Assembly: GCA_001544595.2 (NCBI GenBank)
Contig: FCOH02000038.1
Span: forward strand, 1 to 44,486
Direction: 5' to 3'
Origin: Caballeronia peredens
GTDB lineage: Bacteria; Pseudomonadota; Gammaproteobacteria; Burkholderiales; Burkholderiaceae
Length of the DNA stretch: 44,486 bases
Each line of letters begins with the position of its first letter. The stretch's first letter is position 1. This document shows positions 15,895-24,490 of the stretch, piece after piece. The translations under genes and the position numbers were made by a program. The notes below the pieces were generated by a model. The model was not told where the DNA came from and made no database searches. It was given only the letters and a program-made list of their open reading frames with translations.

Positions 15895-17139
15895 ATGACG
15901 CAGACCGTTTTGATCATCGGCGCAGGGCAGGCGGGGGCGCGCGCGGCTGAGGCATTGCGCAAATACGGCTTCGAGGGACGTATCGTGCTGGCCGGCGACG
16001 AGCGTCACGCGCCGTATGAAAGGCCGCCGCTGTCGAAAGACGTGCTCACCGCGGCGGATGACGCCGATTGTTTCAAGGGCTGGGTACATGCGGAGGCGCT
16101 CTATCGCGAGGCGCGGATCGAGTGGCTCAGCGATCGCGTTCTGCGACTCGATACGCACCGGCATGTGGCGACGCTCGAACGAGCCGGTGAACTGCATTAC
16201 GACCATTGTCTCTTCACGACCGGCGGACGGGCGCGCCGCTTGCCCGGCGTGCCCGAAGGTCCGCATACGTTCTATTTGCGCACGCTCGACGACGCGATGC
16301 GATTGCGTGCGCGCCTCGCGACCGCTCGTTCGGTCGCGGTGATAGGGGGCGGATTTCTCGGTCTGGAGTTCGCGGCCAGCGCGCGCACGCGCGGCCTCGA
16401 TGTGAGCGTGTTCGAGGCGGCGTCGAGTCTTCTGAGCCGCGCGTTGCCGCCGTCGCTCTCGGAGCGTCTGCGTATCAAGCATGAGAGTCACGGCGTGCGC
16501 TTCGTCTTCAATGCGCAGGAGCTGCACGCGGAAGAACACGCGACGGGCGTGCAAGTGTGCGGAGAGCACTTCGATCTGTGCGTGATCGCGATCGGCCAGC
16601 AACCGAACGATGAAGTCGCGCAAGCGGCGGGCATCGCGACGAACAACGGCATCGTCGTGGACCGGCATTGCCGCACGTCCGCAGCCGATGTCTATGCCGC
16701 AGGCGATTGCGCCAACTTTCCATTCGGCGCGAGCGATCGGGCGACACGCCTCGAATCGTGGCAGAACGCGCAGGAGCAGGCGATCGTCGCGGCGCGCAAC
16801 ATCGTGGGCGATGCAGTCATGTACGCGCCCACGCCGTGGTTCTGGACCGATCAGTATGACTGGAACATCCAGATGCTCGGCATGCCCGGCACACCCGCCG
16901 ATCAGTGGATCGAACGCGCGGGTGCCGACGGCAAGACCCTGCTGATGGGTCTGCGCGACGGCGTCATCGTCCAGGCGTTCACGATCAATCAGGGCGGCGA
17001 GCTACGTGCAATCAGGCGGCTCGTCGAGGAAGCGACACCGGTCGATGCCGGACTGCTCGCCGACCCCGGCATCAAGCTGCGCCAGCTCGAACGGCTGACT
17101 CGCTCAACACAATCGGGAGATCAAGGTGTACTCGTCTGA
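15895..17139 (+). CDS. FAD/NAD(P)H-dependent ferredoxin reductase of the Rieske oxygenase
   Basis: 414 aa. A GGAG element lies about eight bases before the ATG. The N-terminal FAD-binding motif is IIGAGQAGARAAEAL; the central NAD(P)H-binding motif is VIGGGFLGLEFA; a second FAD motif is DVYAAGDCANFP. The C-terminal reductase domain follows (about 310-400). It belongs to the pyridine-nucleotide disulphide oxidoreductase-like ferredoxin reductases (AndAa/BphA4 type). It passes electrons from NADH to the Rieske ferredoxin. Its 3' end overlaps the oxygenase alpha gene by 14 bases, implying coupled translation. Confidence 0.9.
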   Translation: MTQTVLIIGAGQAGARAAEALRKYGFEGRIVLAGDERHAPYERPPLSKDVLTAADDADCFKGWVHAEALYREARIEWLSDRVLRLDTHRHVATLERAGELHYDHCLFTTGGRARRLPGVPEGPHTFYLRTLDDAMRLRARLATARSVAVIGGGFLGLEFAASARTRGLDVSVFEAASSLLSRALPPSLSERLRIKHESHGVRFVFNAQELHAEEHATGVQVCGEHFDLCVIAIGQQPNDEVAQAAGIATNNGIVVDRHCRTSAADVYAAGDCANFPFGASDRATRLESWQNAQEQAIVAARNIVGDAVMYAPTPWFWTDQYDWNIQMLGMPGTPADQWIERAGADGKTLLMGLRDGVIVQAFTINQGGELRAIRRLVEEATPVDAGLLADPGIKLRQLERLTRSTQSGDQGVLV

Positions 17140-18418
17140 AACGATCATCGGCGTTCATACGCCACAATCAAAGAATCCGCCGATAGAAGGGCTCGTGTGG
17201 CCGGACGAAGGACTGCAATGCATCCCGGACTGGGTGTACACGAGCGATGCCGTCTATGCGCGCGAAGTCGAACGGATCTTTCATGGCCGCACCTGGAACT
17301 TCGTCGCGCTCGAAGCCGAGGTGCCGAATCCGGGCGACTACAAGCGCTCTTACGTCGGACCGACGCCGGTGGTCGTATCGCGCGCGGAAGATGGTTCGAT
17401 CAACGTGTTCGAGAATCGCTGCGCGCATCGCGGCGCGGAGTTTTGTCGTCACAGCCGCGGCAACAACAAGGAATTCGTGTGCCCGTATCACCAATGGTCG
17501 TATGACCTGAAGGGCAATCTTCAGGGCGTGCCGTTCAGGCGTGGCGTGAACAAGCTGGGCGGCATGCCGAAGGAATTCCGCACCGACGCGCACGGGTTGA
17601 AGAAGCTCTCGGTCGCGACCCGCAACGGTGTCGTGTTCGCATCGTTCACGCACGACATGGAGCCGCTCGAAGACTATCTCACGCCCGAAATCCTGAAGGA
17701 CTTCGACGCCGTGTTCAACGGCAAGCGCCTGCGCGTGCTCGGCTTCTACAAGAACGAGCTGCCGTGCAACTGGAAGATGTATCACGAGAATCTGAAGGAC
17801 CCGTATCACGCGACGCTGCTGCACTCGTTCCTCGTCGTGTTCGGCCTGCTCGTGGCGGGCAACCGTTCGGCGATGGTCGCGGACAGCAAGTACGGCATTC
17901 ACGGCACGATGGCGTCGGCGAAAAGCGATTCGCTCTATGCCACCATCGACGAAGACAAGAAGAAGGAGATGCGTTCGTTTCATGACGGCATGACGCTGCA
18001 CGACGAACGCTTCCTCGAGTTCATCAAGGAATTCGATTCCGAATGGTCCGTCACGATGCAGACCATCTGGCCCAACCTGATCGTGCAGCGCGAGATGAAT
18101 ACGCTCGGCGTGCGTCATATCGTGCCCAACGGCCCGAACAGCATGATCATGCTGTGGACCATGTTCGGCTACGAAGACGACAGCGAAGAGATGGTGCGGC
18201 ACCGTTTGCGCCAGGGCAATCTGATGGGGCCATCCGGCTTTCTGGGCCTCGAAGACAACGAAGCGATGAAGTTCGTTCAGGAAGGCGTGCGCCGCTCGTC
18301 GAGCGATCGCAGCATCATCAAGCTGGACGGCGACAAAATCGGCACGGCGGACAACCTGATCTCCGAGGCTGCCATTCGCGCCATGTACAAACATTATCGT
18401 GAAGTCATGGAGTTCTAG
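17126..18418 (+). CDS. Rieske non-haem iron oxygenase, alpha subunit (predicted 6-hydroxypicolinate 3-hydroxylase)
   Basis: 430 aa from a GTG at 17126 with GGGAG upstream, inside the reductase gene. The Rieske domain has ligands Cys99, His101, Cys119 and His122 (CAH, CPYH). The catalytic domain has the bridging Asp225 and iron ligands His228 and His233 in ENLKDPYHATLLH. Overall pattern and C-terminal ISEAAIRAMYKHYR resemble the anthranilate 1,2-dioxygenase large subunit (AndAc), from memory of that family. With a molybdenum hydroxylase, a decarboxylase and the 2,5-dihydroxypyridine pathway next door, the likely substrate is 6-hydroxypicolinate, hydroxylated at C3 as for the PicB system of picolinate degraders. 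The substrate is inferred from context, not from residues. Confidence 0.85.
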   Translation: MYSSETIIGVHTPQSKNPPIEGLVWPDEGLQCIPDWVYTSDAVYAREVERIFHGRTWNFVALEAEVPNPGDYKRSYVGPTPVVVSRAEDGSINVFENRCAHRGAEFCRHSRGNNKEFVCPYHQWSYDLKGNLQGVPFRRGVNKLGGMPKEFRTDAHGLKKLSVATRNGVVFASFTHDMEPLEDYLTPEILKDFDAVFNGKRLRVLGFYKNELPCNWKMYHENLKDPYHATLLHSFLVVFGLLVAGNRSAMVADSKYGIHGTMASAKSDSLYATIDEDKKKEMRSFHDGMTLHDERFLEFIKEFDSEWSVTMQTIWPNLIVQREMNTLGVRHIVPNGPNSMIMLWTMFGYEDDSEEMVRHRLRQGNLMGPSGFLGLEDNEAMKFVQEGVRRSSSDRSIIKLDGDKIGTADNLISEAAIRAMYKHYREVMEF

Positions 18419-18928
18419 ATGTTGCCAGGATTCGAGAAGCAGGCCATCGCGCACGACAAGGCGCTGATCGCGCGCGCCGCAGTCGAGGACTTTCATGCCG
18501 AATATTGCGCGGCGCTGGATAGCGGCGACATCGAGCGCTGGCCGGAGTTCTTTACCGAGAACTGCCTGTATCGCGTGACTGAGTTTGAAAACGCAGCGAA
18601 CGGCTTTCCCGTAGGGCTCGTCTATGCGGAAGGACGCAACATGCTGCGCGATCGTGCGGTTGCAATCGCGCGCACGCAGATGTTCGCGCCGCGTCAGATG
18701 CTGCATTTTGTGTCGAACGTGCGCATTCTGAACGCGAACGATGAAGAGATCGTCGCGCAGAGCAATTACATGCTGCTGCAGACGCTCGTCGAAGGCGCGA
18801 CGACCTTGCATCAGGCGGGCAGGCTTTTTGACCGCTTCGCGCGCAATGGTAACGTTCTTCTGCTGAAGGAAAGACAGGCGGTCTACGACACGGCGATGAT
18901 CGCCAACGATCTCGCTTACCCCGTTTGA
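18419..18928 (+). CDS. Rieske oxygenase, beta subunit
   Basis: 169 aa. Its ATG directly follows the TAG stop of the alpha gene; the ribosome-binding site GGAG lies inside the alpha 3' end. SnoaL/NTF2-like ring-hydroxylating beta fold: EDFHAEYCAALDSGDIERWPEFFTENCLYRV at the N terminus and a C-terminal beta-rich half with DTAMIANDLAYPV. Beta subunits are structural and help hold the alpha3beta3 hexamer. With the ferredoxin, reductase and alpha genes it completes a four-gene, three-component oxygenase. Confidence 0.9.
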   Translation: MLPGFEKQAIAHDKALIARAAVEDFHAEYCAALDSGDIERWPEFFTENCLYRVTEFENAANGFPVGLVYAEGRNMLRDRAVAIARTQMFAPRQMLHFVSNVRILNANDEEIVAQSNYMLLQTLVEGATTLHQAGRLFDRFARNGNVLLLKERQAVYDTAMIANDLAYPV

Positions 18929-18950
18929 GCGCCGATCCCGGAGAGTGTGC

Positions 18951-21374
18951 ATGAGTCATACGGAAGATACGGTACATACCGAACATGCGGAAGCGCCGGT
19001 CGAGAGCGGGGGCGTCGGCGCGCGCGTGAGACGCCGCGAAGACGAGCGGCATCTGCATGGAAAGGGCCGCTTCGTCGCCGACTATTCGTTTCCCGATCTG
19101 CAGGAAGTCGCGTTTCTGCGCAGTCCCGTTGCGCATGCGCGTATCGTGCGCATCGGCAAGCCGGAGCGTTTCGCGAGGCAGGTGATTCTGCGTGACGACA
19201 TGCAGGGCGCAAGCGATATCGTCGCGGATTCGAGCCTGCCGTCGTACAAGGCGTCGTCGCATCCGCCGCTGGCTTCGGGCAAGGTGCGCTTCGTCGGCGA
19301 ACCGGTCGCGATGTGCTTCGCGAAGACGCGCGCGCAGGCCGAGGACGTCGCCGAAGAAATCGAACTCGATCTCGACGAACTGCCGGCTTTCGCGAATGCC
19401 TTCACGGCGCGCGAACGCACCGATGTGCGCGTGCACGATCACTGGACCGACAATCTCTTTCTCGATCTCAAGGCGGATGTCAATTTCGACGAGCGTTCGA
19501 AGGATGCGCCCGTCGTCGTGCGGCAGAAGGTCGATCTCGCGCGTCAGTGCATGGTGCCGATGGAAGGCAAGGCCGTGCTGGCGTACTGGGACCACACGCA
19601 TGGGCAACTCGTGGTCATCACGTCAACGCAGGTGCCGCACATGATTCGCACGGTGCTGTCGCAGTGTCTGGGCATCGATCACGCGCAGGTACGCGTCATC
19701 TCGCCCGATGTCGGCGGCGCATTCGGTTACAAGTGCGTGCTGCAGCAAGAGGAGCTATGCATTGCGTGGCTCGCGCTGACGTACAAGCGGCCATTCCGAT
19801 TCATCGAAGACCGGCGCGAGCATTTGATCGCCGGGGCGAACTCGCGTCAGCATCACTACGAACTCACCGCTTATGCCGACAAGAACGGCCGTTTGCTCGC
19901 GCTCGATGCAGAACTGCTGATCGACGGCGGCGCCTATTCGGCATGGCCGTTCACCATCGGTCTCGAAACCGGTCAGGCGCTCGGCAATCTTCCGGGGCCG
20001 TACGATTTCTCGGGCTATCGTTGCCGCACGCAATGCGCGGCGACCAACAAGCCGGGCTTTCTGCCGTACCGCGGCGTGGCGCGCACGGGCGTGTGCTTCG
20101 CGATCGAACTGACGATGGATGCCATCGCGCGCGCGGTCGGCCGCGAAGCGTGGGAGGTTCGTCACGACAATCTCGTGCGCGGCGCGGACATGCCCTATAC
20201 CAACGTCGTGAAAAAACACTACGACAGCGGCGACTTTCAGGAAAGTCTGCGCCGCGCAGTAGCGCAACTCGACGTACCGAAGTGGCGCGCCCGGCAGAAG
20301 AAGGGCGAACAGGACGGGCGTCTCGTCGGCGTCGGCTTCGCTACTTTTACCGAGCAATCCGCGCACGGCACGGCCGTGTTCGCGTCGTGGGGCTTGCCTG
20401 TCGTGCCGGGCTACGATCTCGCGACGGTGCGCATCACGGCCGATGGCGGGCTCGAACTGCGTGCGGGCATTCATTCGCACGGACAGGGCATGGAGACGAC
20501 GCTCGCGCAGATTGCGAACGAAGTGCTCGGCGTGCCGCTGCAAAAGATCAAGGTCGTGCACGGTGACACCGCGCTCACGCCCTATTCCACGGGTACGTAT
20601 GCGTCGCGCAGCATCGTGATGGCGGGCGGCGCGGTCGCCACGACATGCCGCGAACTCGTGCCGCGTCTGCTTCTCATCGGCGCGCATCTGCTGGGTGAAG
20701 AGCAGGAAGCAGTGCGCTTCGAGAAAGGTGAAGTGATCGGCACGAAGGGCAGCGTATCGATTCAGGACATCGCAGCAGCGTGGTATCTGCGTCCCGAACG
20801 TTTGCCTGCCGGCGTCAATCTCGCCGGCCTGGAAGCAACGCAAGGCTTCAAGCCGAAGGTCGACACCGGCGCGTTCAGCTACGCGACGCATGCAGCAGCG
20901 GTCGCCGTCGATCCGAAGACCGGCGACGTCGAGATTCTCGACTACGTGATCATCGAGGATTGTGGCCGCATGATCAATCCGATGGTCGTCGAAGGACAGA
21001 CGATCGGCGGCACGGCGCAAGGCATCGGCACCGCATTCTATGAAGAAACGCTTTACGACGACAACGCGCAGCCGCTCACGTCGACGCTCGCCGACTACAT
21101 GTTGCCCGGACCGACCGAGTTGCCCTCGCTGACGATCATCCATATGGAAACGCCTTCGCCGTACACGGAGTTCGGCGCGAAGGGTGTGGGCGAGGGCGGC
21201 GCGATTGCACCGCCGGCCGCGCTCTTCAATGCGGTGAACGATGCGCTCACGCCGCTCGGCGCGCTCGTGTCGGAAACGCCGCTGACGCCGCGCCGACTGC
21301 TTGCGGCAATCGAAGCAGCCAAGGCCAGTAAGGCCGCGAGCACGCAAGAACTCAGTCAGGAGGTGGCGGGATGA
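18951..21374 (+). CDS. Molybdenum hydroxylase, large (molybdopterin) subunit; predicted picolinate dehydrogenase
   Basis: 807 aa from the ATG at 18951, chosen because GGAGA lies six bases upstream; an in-frame start two codons earlier lacks this spacing. Xanthine oxidase/CO dehydrogenase-type large subunit: an a/b hammerhead domain (about 25-150), then the cofactor-binding domains with VGGAFGYKC, GVARTGVCFAIE and, near the C terminus, GAKGVGEGGAIAPPAAL, which carries the conserved catalytic Glu. Such enzymes insert water-derived oxygen next to a ring nitrogen, so C6 hydroxylation of picolinate fits. The next gene starts inside its stop (ATGA). The family is certain; the substrate is inferred from the pathway. 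Confidence 0.87.
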   Translation: MSHTEDTVHTEHAEAPVESGGVGARVRRREDERHLHGKGRFVADYSFPDLQEVAFLRSPVAHARIVRIGKPERFARQVILRDDMQGASDIVADSSLPSYKASSHPPLASGKVRFVGEPVAMCFAKTRAQAEDVAEEIELDLDELPAFANAFTARERTDVRVHDHWTDNLFLDLKADVNFDERSKDAPVVVRQKVDLARQCMVPMEGKAVLAYWDHTHGQLVVITSTQVPHMIRTVLSQCLGIDHAQVRVISPDVGGAFGYKCVLQQEELCIAWLALTYKRPFRFIEDRREHLIAGANSRQHHYELTAYADKNGRLLALDAELLIDGGAYSAWPFTIGLETGQALGNLPGPYDFSGYRCRTQCAATNKPGFLPYRGVARTGVCFAIELTMDAIARAVGREAWEVRHDNLVRGADMPYTNVVKKHYDSGDFQESLRRAVAQLDVPKWRARQKKGEQDGRLVGVGFATFTEQSAHGTAVFASWGLPVVPGYDLATVRITADGGLELRAGIHSHGQGMETTLAQIANEVLGVPLQKIKVVHGDTALTPYSTGTYASRSIVMAGGAVATTCRELVPRLLLIGAHLLGEEQEAVRFEKGEVIGTKGSVSIQDIAAAWYLRPERLPAGVNLAGLEATQGFKPKVDTGAFSYATHAAAVAVDPKTGDVEILDYVIIEDCGRMINPMVVEGQTIGGTAQGIGTAFYEETLYDDNAQPLTSTLADYMLPGPTELPSLTIIHMETPSPYTEFGAKGVGEGGAIAPPAALFNAVNDALTPLGALVSETPLTPRRLLAAIEAAKASKAASTQELSQEVAG

Positions 21375-22207
21375 AGGCCGCTGCGTTCGACTATGTGAGA
21401 GCGACGACGCTGCCCGAAGCGTTGCGGGAATTGAACGGCGCAAAGCCGATATCGGGCAGCCAGTCGATGGGTCCGATGCTCAATCTTCGTCTTGCGCGCC
21501 CCGGCCGTGTCGTCGATATATCGCGCATCGACGACATGCGCGGCGTTGCCGAAGCGGGCGAATTCATTCGCGTGGGCGCCGCGGTCACGCATGCCGAAAT
21601 CGAAGACGGCAAGCATGCGCTCTTGCGTCATCCGTTCATGCAGCATGTGGCGGCGGGCATCGCCTACCGCGCAATTCGCAATCGCGGCACGATCGGCGGC
21701 AGTCTCGCGCATGCCGATCCCGCTGCGGACTGGCCACTTGCATTGTCCGCACTGGACGCGCGACTGGAGCTGTCGAAAGCGGGCGGCACGCGGCAAGTAC
21801 GCGCGAGCGAGTTCATGCTCGGCGCATTCACGACACTGCTCGACGACGGCGAGATCATTACCGCCGTGCTGGTGCCCAAGCTGGGCGCGACGTTGCGTTG
21901 GGGCTACTACAAGCTGTGCCGCAAGACCGGCGAATTCGCGCATGCAAGTGCGGCTGCCGCGTTCGATGCGCGGACCGGGCTCGCTCGCGTGGTGCTCGGT
22001 GCGCTCGACGGGCCACCGGCCGCACTCGACGAACTCGCGCGACAGATCGCGCAACGCGGTCCCGCCGCCGCGACCGAGCACGCGCTTGCACAAGCTGTCG
22101 CCAACGCGATGCCCAACTCGGACAACATCGACCGGTCGATTCACTCAGCGGCGCTCGAGCGTTGTCTCGCGCAGGCGTTCGGCGTGTCGAACGTGACAAA
22201 GGCTTAA
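21371..22207 (+). CDS. Molybdenum hydroxylase, FAD-binding medium subunit
   Basis: 278 aa, CoxM/XDH FAD-binding family. The FAD pyrophosphate-binding region is TIGGSLAHADPAADWPLAL (about residues 112-130), preceded by the PISGSQSMGPMLNLRLARP segment. The CO dehydrogenase FAD C-terminal domain follows (about 178-275) with GYYKLCRKTGEFAHASAAAAF. It carries electrons from the iron-sulfur clusters to the acceptor. The ATG overlaps the large-subunit stop, and 11 bases separate it from the iron-sulfur subunit gene. Confidence 0.9.
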   Translation: MKAAAFDYVRATTLPEALRELNGAKPISGSQSMGPMLNLRLARPGRVVDISRIDDMRGVAEAGEFIRVGAAVTHAEIEDGKHALLRHPFMQHVAAGIAYRAIRNRGTIGGSLAHADPAADWPLALSALDARLELSKAGGTRQVRASEFMLGAFTTLLDDGEIITAVLVPKLGATLRWGYYKLCRKTGEFAHASAAAAFDARTGLARVVLGALDGPPAALDELARQIAQRGPAAATEHALAQAVANAMPNSDNIDRSIHSAALERCLAQAFGVSNVTKA

Positions 22208-22218
22208 AAGAGATCGCA

Positions 22219-23409
22219 ATGTCCGTCATCGAACTCACCATCAACGACCGCTCCGTGCGCGGCGATATCGAATCGCGCATGCATCTGGGCGACTTCCTGC
22301 GCGATACGCAAAATCTGACTGGCACGCATCTCGGCTGCGAGCACGGCGTGTGCGGCGCGTGTACCGTCCTCGTCGACGGCGAGCCGGTGCGTTCGTGCAT
22401 CACGTTCGCGGTTGCGTGCGATCAGCAGAAGGTCCGCACCATAGAAGGCTTCGACGACGACGAACTGATGAAGCGTCTGCGTCGTTCGTTCTCGATACAT
22501 CACGGTTTGCAATGCGGCTACTGCACGCCGGGCATGCTGATCACCGCACGCGATATCGTGCGACGCTTTCCCGATGCCGACGAAGCGCGCATCCGGCTGG
22601 AGCTGTCGGGAAATCTGTGCCGATGTACGGGCTACATGGGCATCGTTGCGGCGATCAAGGCGGTGCTTCATGATCTCAAGGAGAATCCGATCGCGGATGC
22701 GGCGGTTGCGCGCACGGTAGTTAGCGATGCAACCATTTCCGCACCGGCCTTTCAGACCTTTGCCGCCGCACCTGCGAGCGCACCGCACGCGCCGGCGGTA
22801 ACGAGCACCGCATCGACCGATCAACCCGCCGCACAGCGCAAGGGCTGGACCGCCATCGACGACAGCTTCGTCGTGCCCTTCGCGCTCGACAAGGTGTGGG
22901 CGTTCATGGGCGATCTGCCGTCGGTGACATCGTGTCTTCCGGGCGCCGAGCTGCTCGAACACGACGGCGAAACCGTGAAGGGCAAGATCGCGATCAAGTT
23001 CGGCCCGATGTCGGCGAATTTCGCGGGCGCCGCGCGGCTCGAACGCGACGACGCAGCCCATCACGCGGTGATGCGCGGCGCAGGGCAGGACAACATCAGC
23101 CGCTCGCGCGCCAATGGCGATGTCACTTATGCGTTGACGAGCGAAGCGGACGGCACACAAACACGCGTGGCCGTCACGCTGGAATACATGCTGCAAGGGC
23201 CGCTTGCTCAGTTTTCACGCTCGGGCCTGGTCAAGGATTTCGTGCGGCGGATGATCGCGGACTTCGGCGCGCGCATCACGGCGCAACTCGGCGGAAGCGC
23301 CGCGCCGGATGTCGCCGCAGCGGCATCGTCGGCGAAGTTCAATGCGGGCAGTCTCGTGTGGAGCGTCATCTGGGGGCGCATCAAGCAGCTTTTCGGAAAG
23401 GGCGGTTGA
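22219..23409 (+). CDS. Molybdenum hydroxylase iron-sulfur subunit fused to a CoxG-like SRPBCC domain
   Basis: 396 aa from the ATG at 22219; the ordinary small subunit is about 160 aa, so this is a fusion. The N-terminal ferredoxin-like [2Fe-2S] site uses Cys40, Cys45, Cys48 and Cys60. The helical [2Fe-2S] domain uses Cys99, Cys102, Cys134 and Cys136. An Ala/Pro/Thr-rich linker covers about 165-208. A CoxG-type SRPBCC domain follows (about 212-360: FVVPFALDKVWAFMGDLPSVTSCLPGAEL). The tail SLVWSVIWGRIKQLFGKGG looks amphipathic and may touch the membrane. CoxG proteins anchor CO dehydrogenase to the membrane or help it reach quinone, so the fusion suggests electrons pass to the quinone pool. It is the last gene of the first pic operon. 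Confidence 0.9.
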   Translation: MSVIELTINDRSVRGDIESRMHLGDFLRDTQNLTGTHLGCEHGVCGACTVLVDGEPVRSCITFAVACDQQKVRTIEGFDDDELMKRLRRSFSIHHGLQCGYCTPGMLITARDIVRRFPDADEARIRLELSGNLCRCTGYMGIVAAIKAVLHDLKENPIADAAVARTVVSDATISAPAFQTFAAAPASAPHAPAVTSTASTDQPAAQRKGWTAIDDSFVVPFALDKVWAFMGDLPSVTSCLPGAELLEHDGETVKGKIAIKFGPMSANFAGAARLERDDAAHHAVMRGAGQDNISRSRANGDVTYALTSEADGTQTRVAVTLEYMLQGPLAQFSRSGLVKDFVRRMIADFGARITAQLGGSAAPDVAAAASSAKFNAGSLVWSVIWGRIKQLFGKGG

Positions 23410-23418
23410 GGAGCGACG

Positions 23419-23440
23419 GCCGGACCGTGCATGGTCCGGC
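23419..23440 (+). terminator. Hairpin after the Rieske/molybdenum operon
   Basis: Perfect 8-bp stem GCCGGACC / GGTCCGGC with a 6-base loop, beginning 10 bases after the iron-sulfur subunit stop. No U-run follows, so it is either a weak or factor-dependent terminator or an mRNA 3'-end stabiliser. It separates two operator-controlled operons; operator 2 begins 24 bases downstream. Confidence 0.5.
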
Positions 23441-23463
23441 GGATCTTCACTTCGATCATATCG

Positions 23464-23475
23464 TCAGCCTACTGA
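23464..23475. promoter_or_regulatory. PicR-type operator 2 (TCAG-N4-CTGA)
   Basis: TCAGCCTACTGA, one base different from operators 1 and 4, just upstream of picC. It shares the 13-base right flank TACTGATTAAATG with operator 4. The ribosome-binding site GAGGG and the picC ATG follow within 16 bases, so bound repressor would sit almost on the translation start. The matching promoter is not clear by eye. Confidence 0.78.
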
Positions 23476-23490
23476 TTAAATGAGGGTTAA

Positions 23491-24456
23491 ATGAGCAAGC
23501 GGATTCGCAAGATCGCTCTGGAAGAGCACTTCGGCACGCCGGGATTTCAGGGCTATTCCAAGAGCTTCACGCAGCATATCGCGCCGGAAGTGCTGCGCGA
23601 TCTCGCGTCTCGTCTCGCGGATTTCGACGAGCAACGCATCGTCGAAATGGACCGCGCGGGCATCGACTATACGATTCTTTCGCAGACGGGACCGAGCGTG
23701 CAGGGCGAGCCCGACGCGGCGCTCGCCATCGATCGCGCGAAGGAAAGCAATGACTTTCTTGCACGGCAGATCGCGCGGCATCCGGCGCGCTTCGGCGGAT
23801 TTGCCACCTTGCCGATGCATACGGCGAAGGCCGCGTCGGACGAATTGACGCGTGCCGTTCGCCAGCTCGGCTTCAAGGGCGCGCTCGTCAATGGGCACAC
23901 GCTGGGCGTCTATTACGACGATCGCTCATACGATGCCTTCTGGGCGACGCTGCAGGAACTCGACGTGCCCTTATACCTGCATCCCACCGATGCATTCGTG
24001 AATCCGCGCGTCCTCGAGGGTCATCCCGAACTCACCGGCGCGACCTGGGGATGGGGCGTCGAAACTGGCAGCCACGCACTTCGCCTGCTTTTTAGCGGAC
24101 TATTCGACCGCTTTCCGAAGCTCAAGATCATTCTGGGCCACATGGGCGAAGGCCTGCCGTTTTTGCGCTGGCGCTTCGACAGCCGCTTCGCGGTGTATTC
24201 GCATGGCGTGAGTCTTGAGCGAGCGCCTTCCGAGTACATCGGCACGAACATCCTGATCACGACCTCGGGCGTGTGTTCCGCGCCCGCGCTGATCGGTGCG
24301 ATCGGCGAAATGGGCGCACACGCGGTGATGTTCTCGGTGGACTATCCGTACGAATCGACGGAGCTCGCAGCGGAGTTCATCGAACGCGCGCCGCTCGACG
24401 ACGCGACGCGTGCGCTCGTCTGTCACGGCAACGCGGAACGCATCTTCCGACTCTGA
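23491..24456 (+). CDS. picC: Zn-dependent amidohydrolase-family decarboxylase, predicted 3,6-dihydroxypicolinate decarboxylase
   Basis: 321 aa, amidohydrolase-2 (ACMSD/gamma-resorcylate decarboxylase) family. Metal and active-site residues are in place: Glu11 and His13 in ALEEHF, His164 in LYLHP, His217 in ILGHMGEGLP and Asp284 in FSVDYPYE. The sequence runs parallel to gamma-resorcylate decarboxylase, which removes a carboxyl group ortho to a ring hydroxyl without a redox cofactor. 3,6-Dihydroxypicolinate has that geometry, and PicC of Alcaligenes picolinate degraders is in this family. The product would be 2,5-dihydroxypyridine, the substrate of the NicX-like enzyme three genes downstream. 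It is the first gene of the second operon. A GAGGG ribosome-binding site lies five bases before the ATG. Confidence 0.85.
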   Translation: MSKRIRKIALEEHFGTPGFQGYSKSFTQHIAPEVLRDLASRLADFDEQRIVEMDRAGIDYTILSQTGPSVQGEPDAALAIDRAKESNDFLARQIARHPARFGGFATLPMHTAKAASDELTRAVRQLGFKGALVNGHTLGVYYDDRSYDAFWATLQELDVPLYLHPTDAFVNPRVLEGHPELTGATWGWGVETGSHALRLLFSGLFDRFPKLKIILGHMGEGLPFLRWRFDSRFAVYSHGVSLERAPSEYIGTNILITTSGVCSAPALIGAIGEMGAHAVMFSVDYPYESTELAAEFIERAPLDDATRALVCHGNAERIFRL

Positions 24457-24490
24457 CATAGCAGAACAATTCAAGGACATGGAGCTGCAA

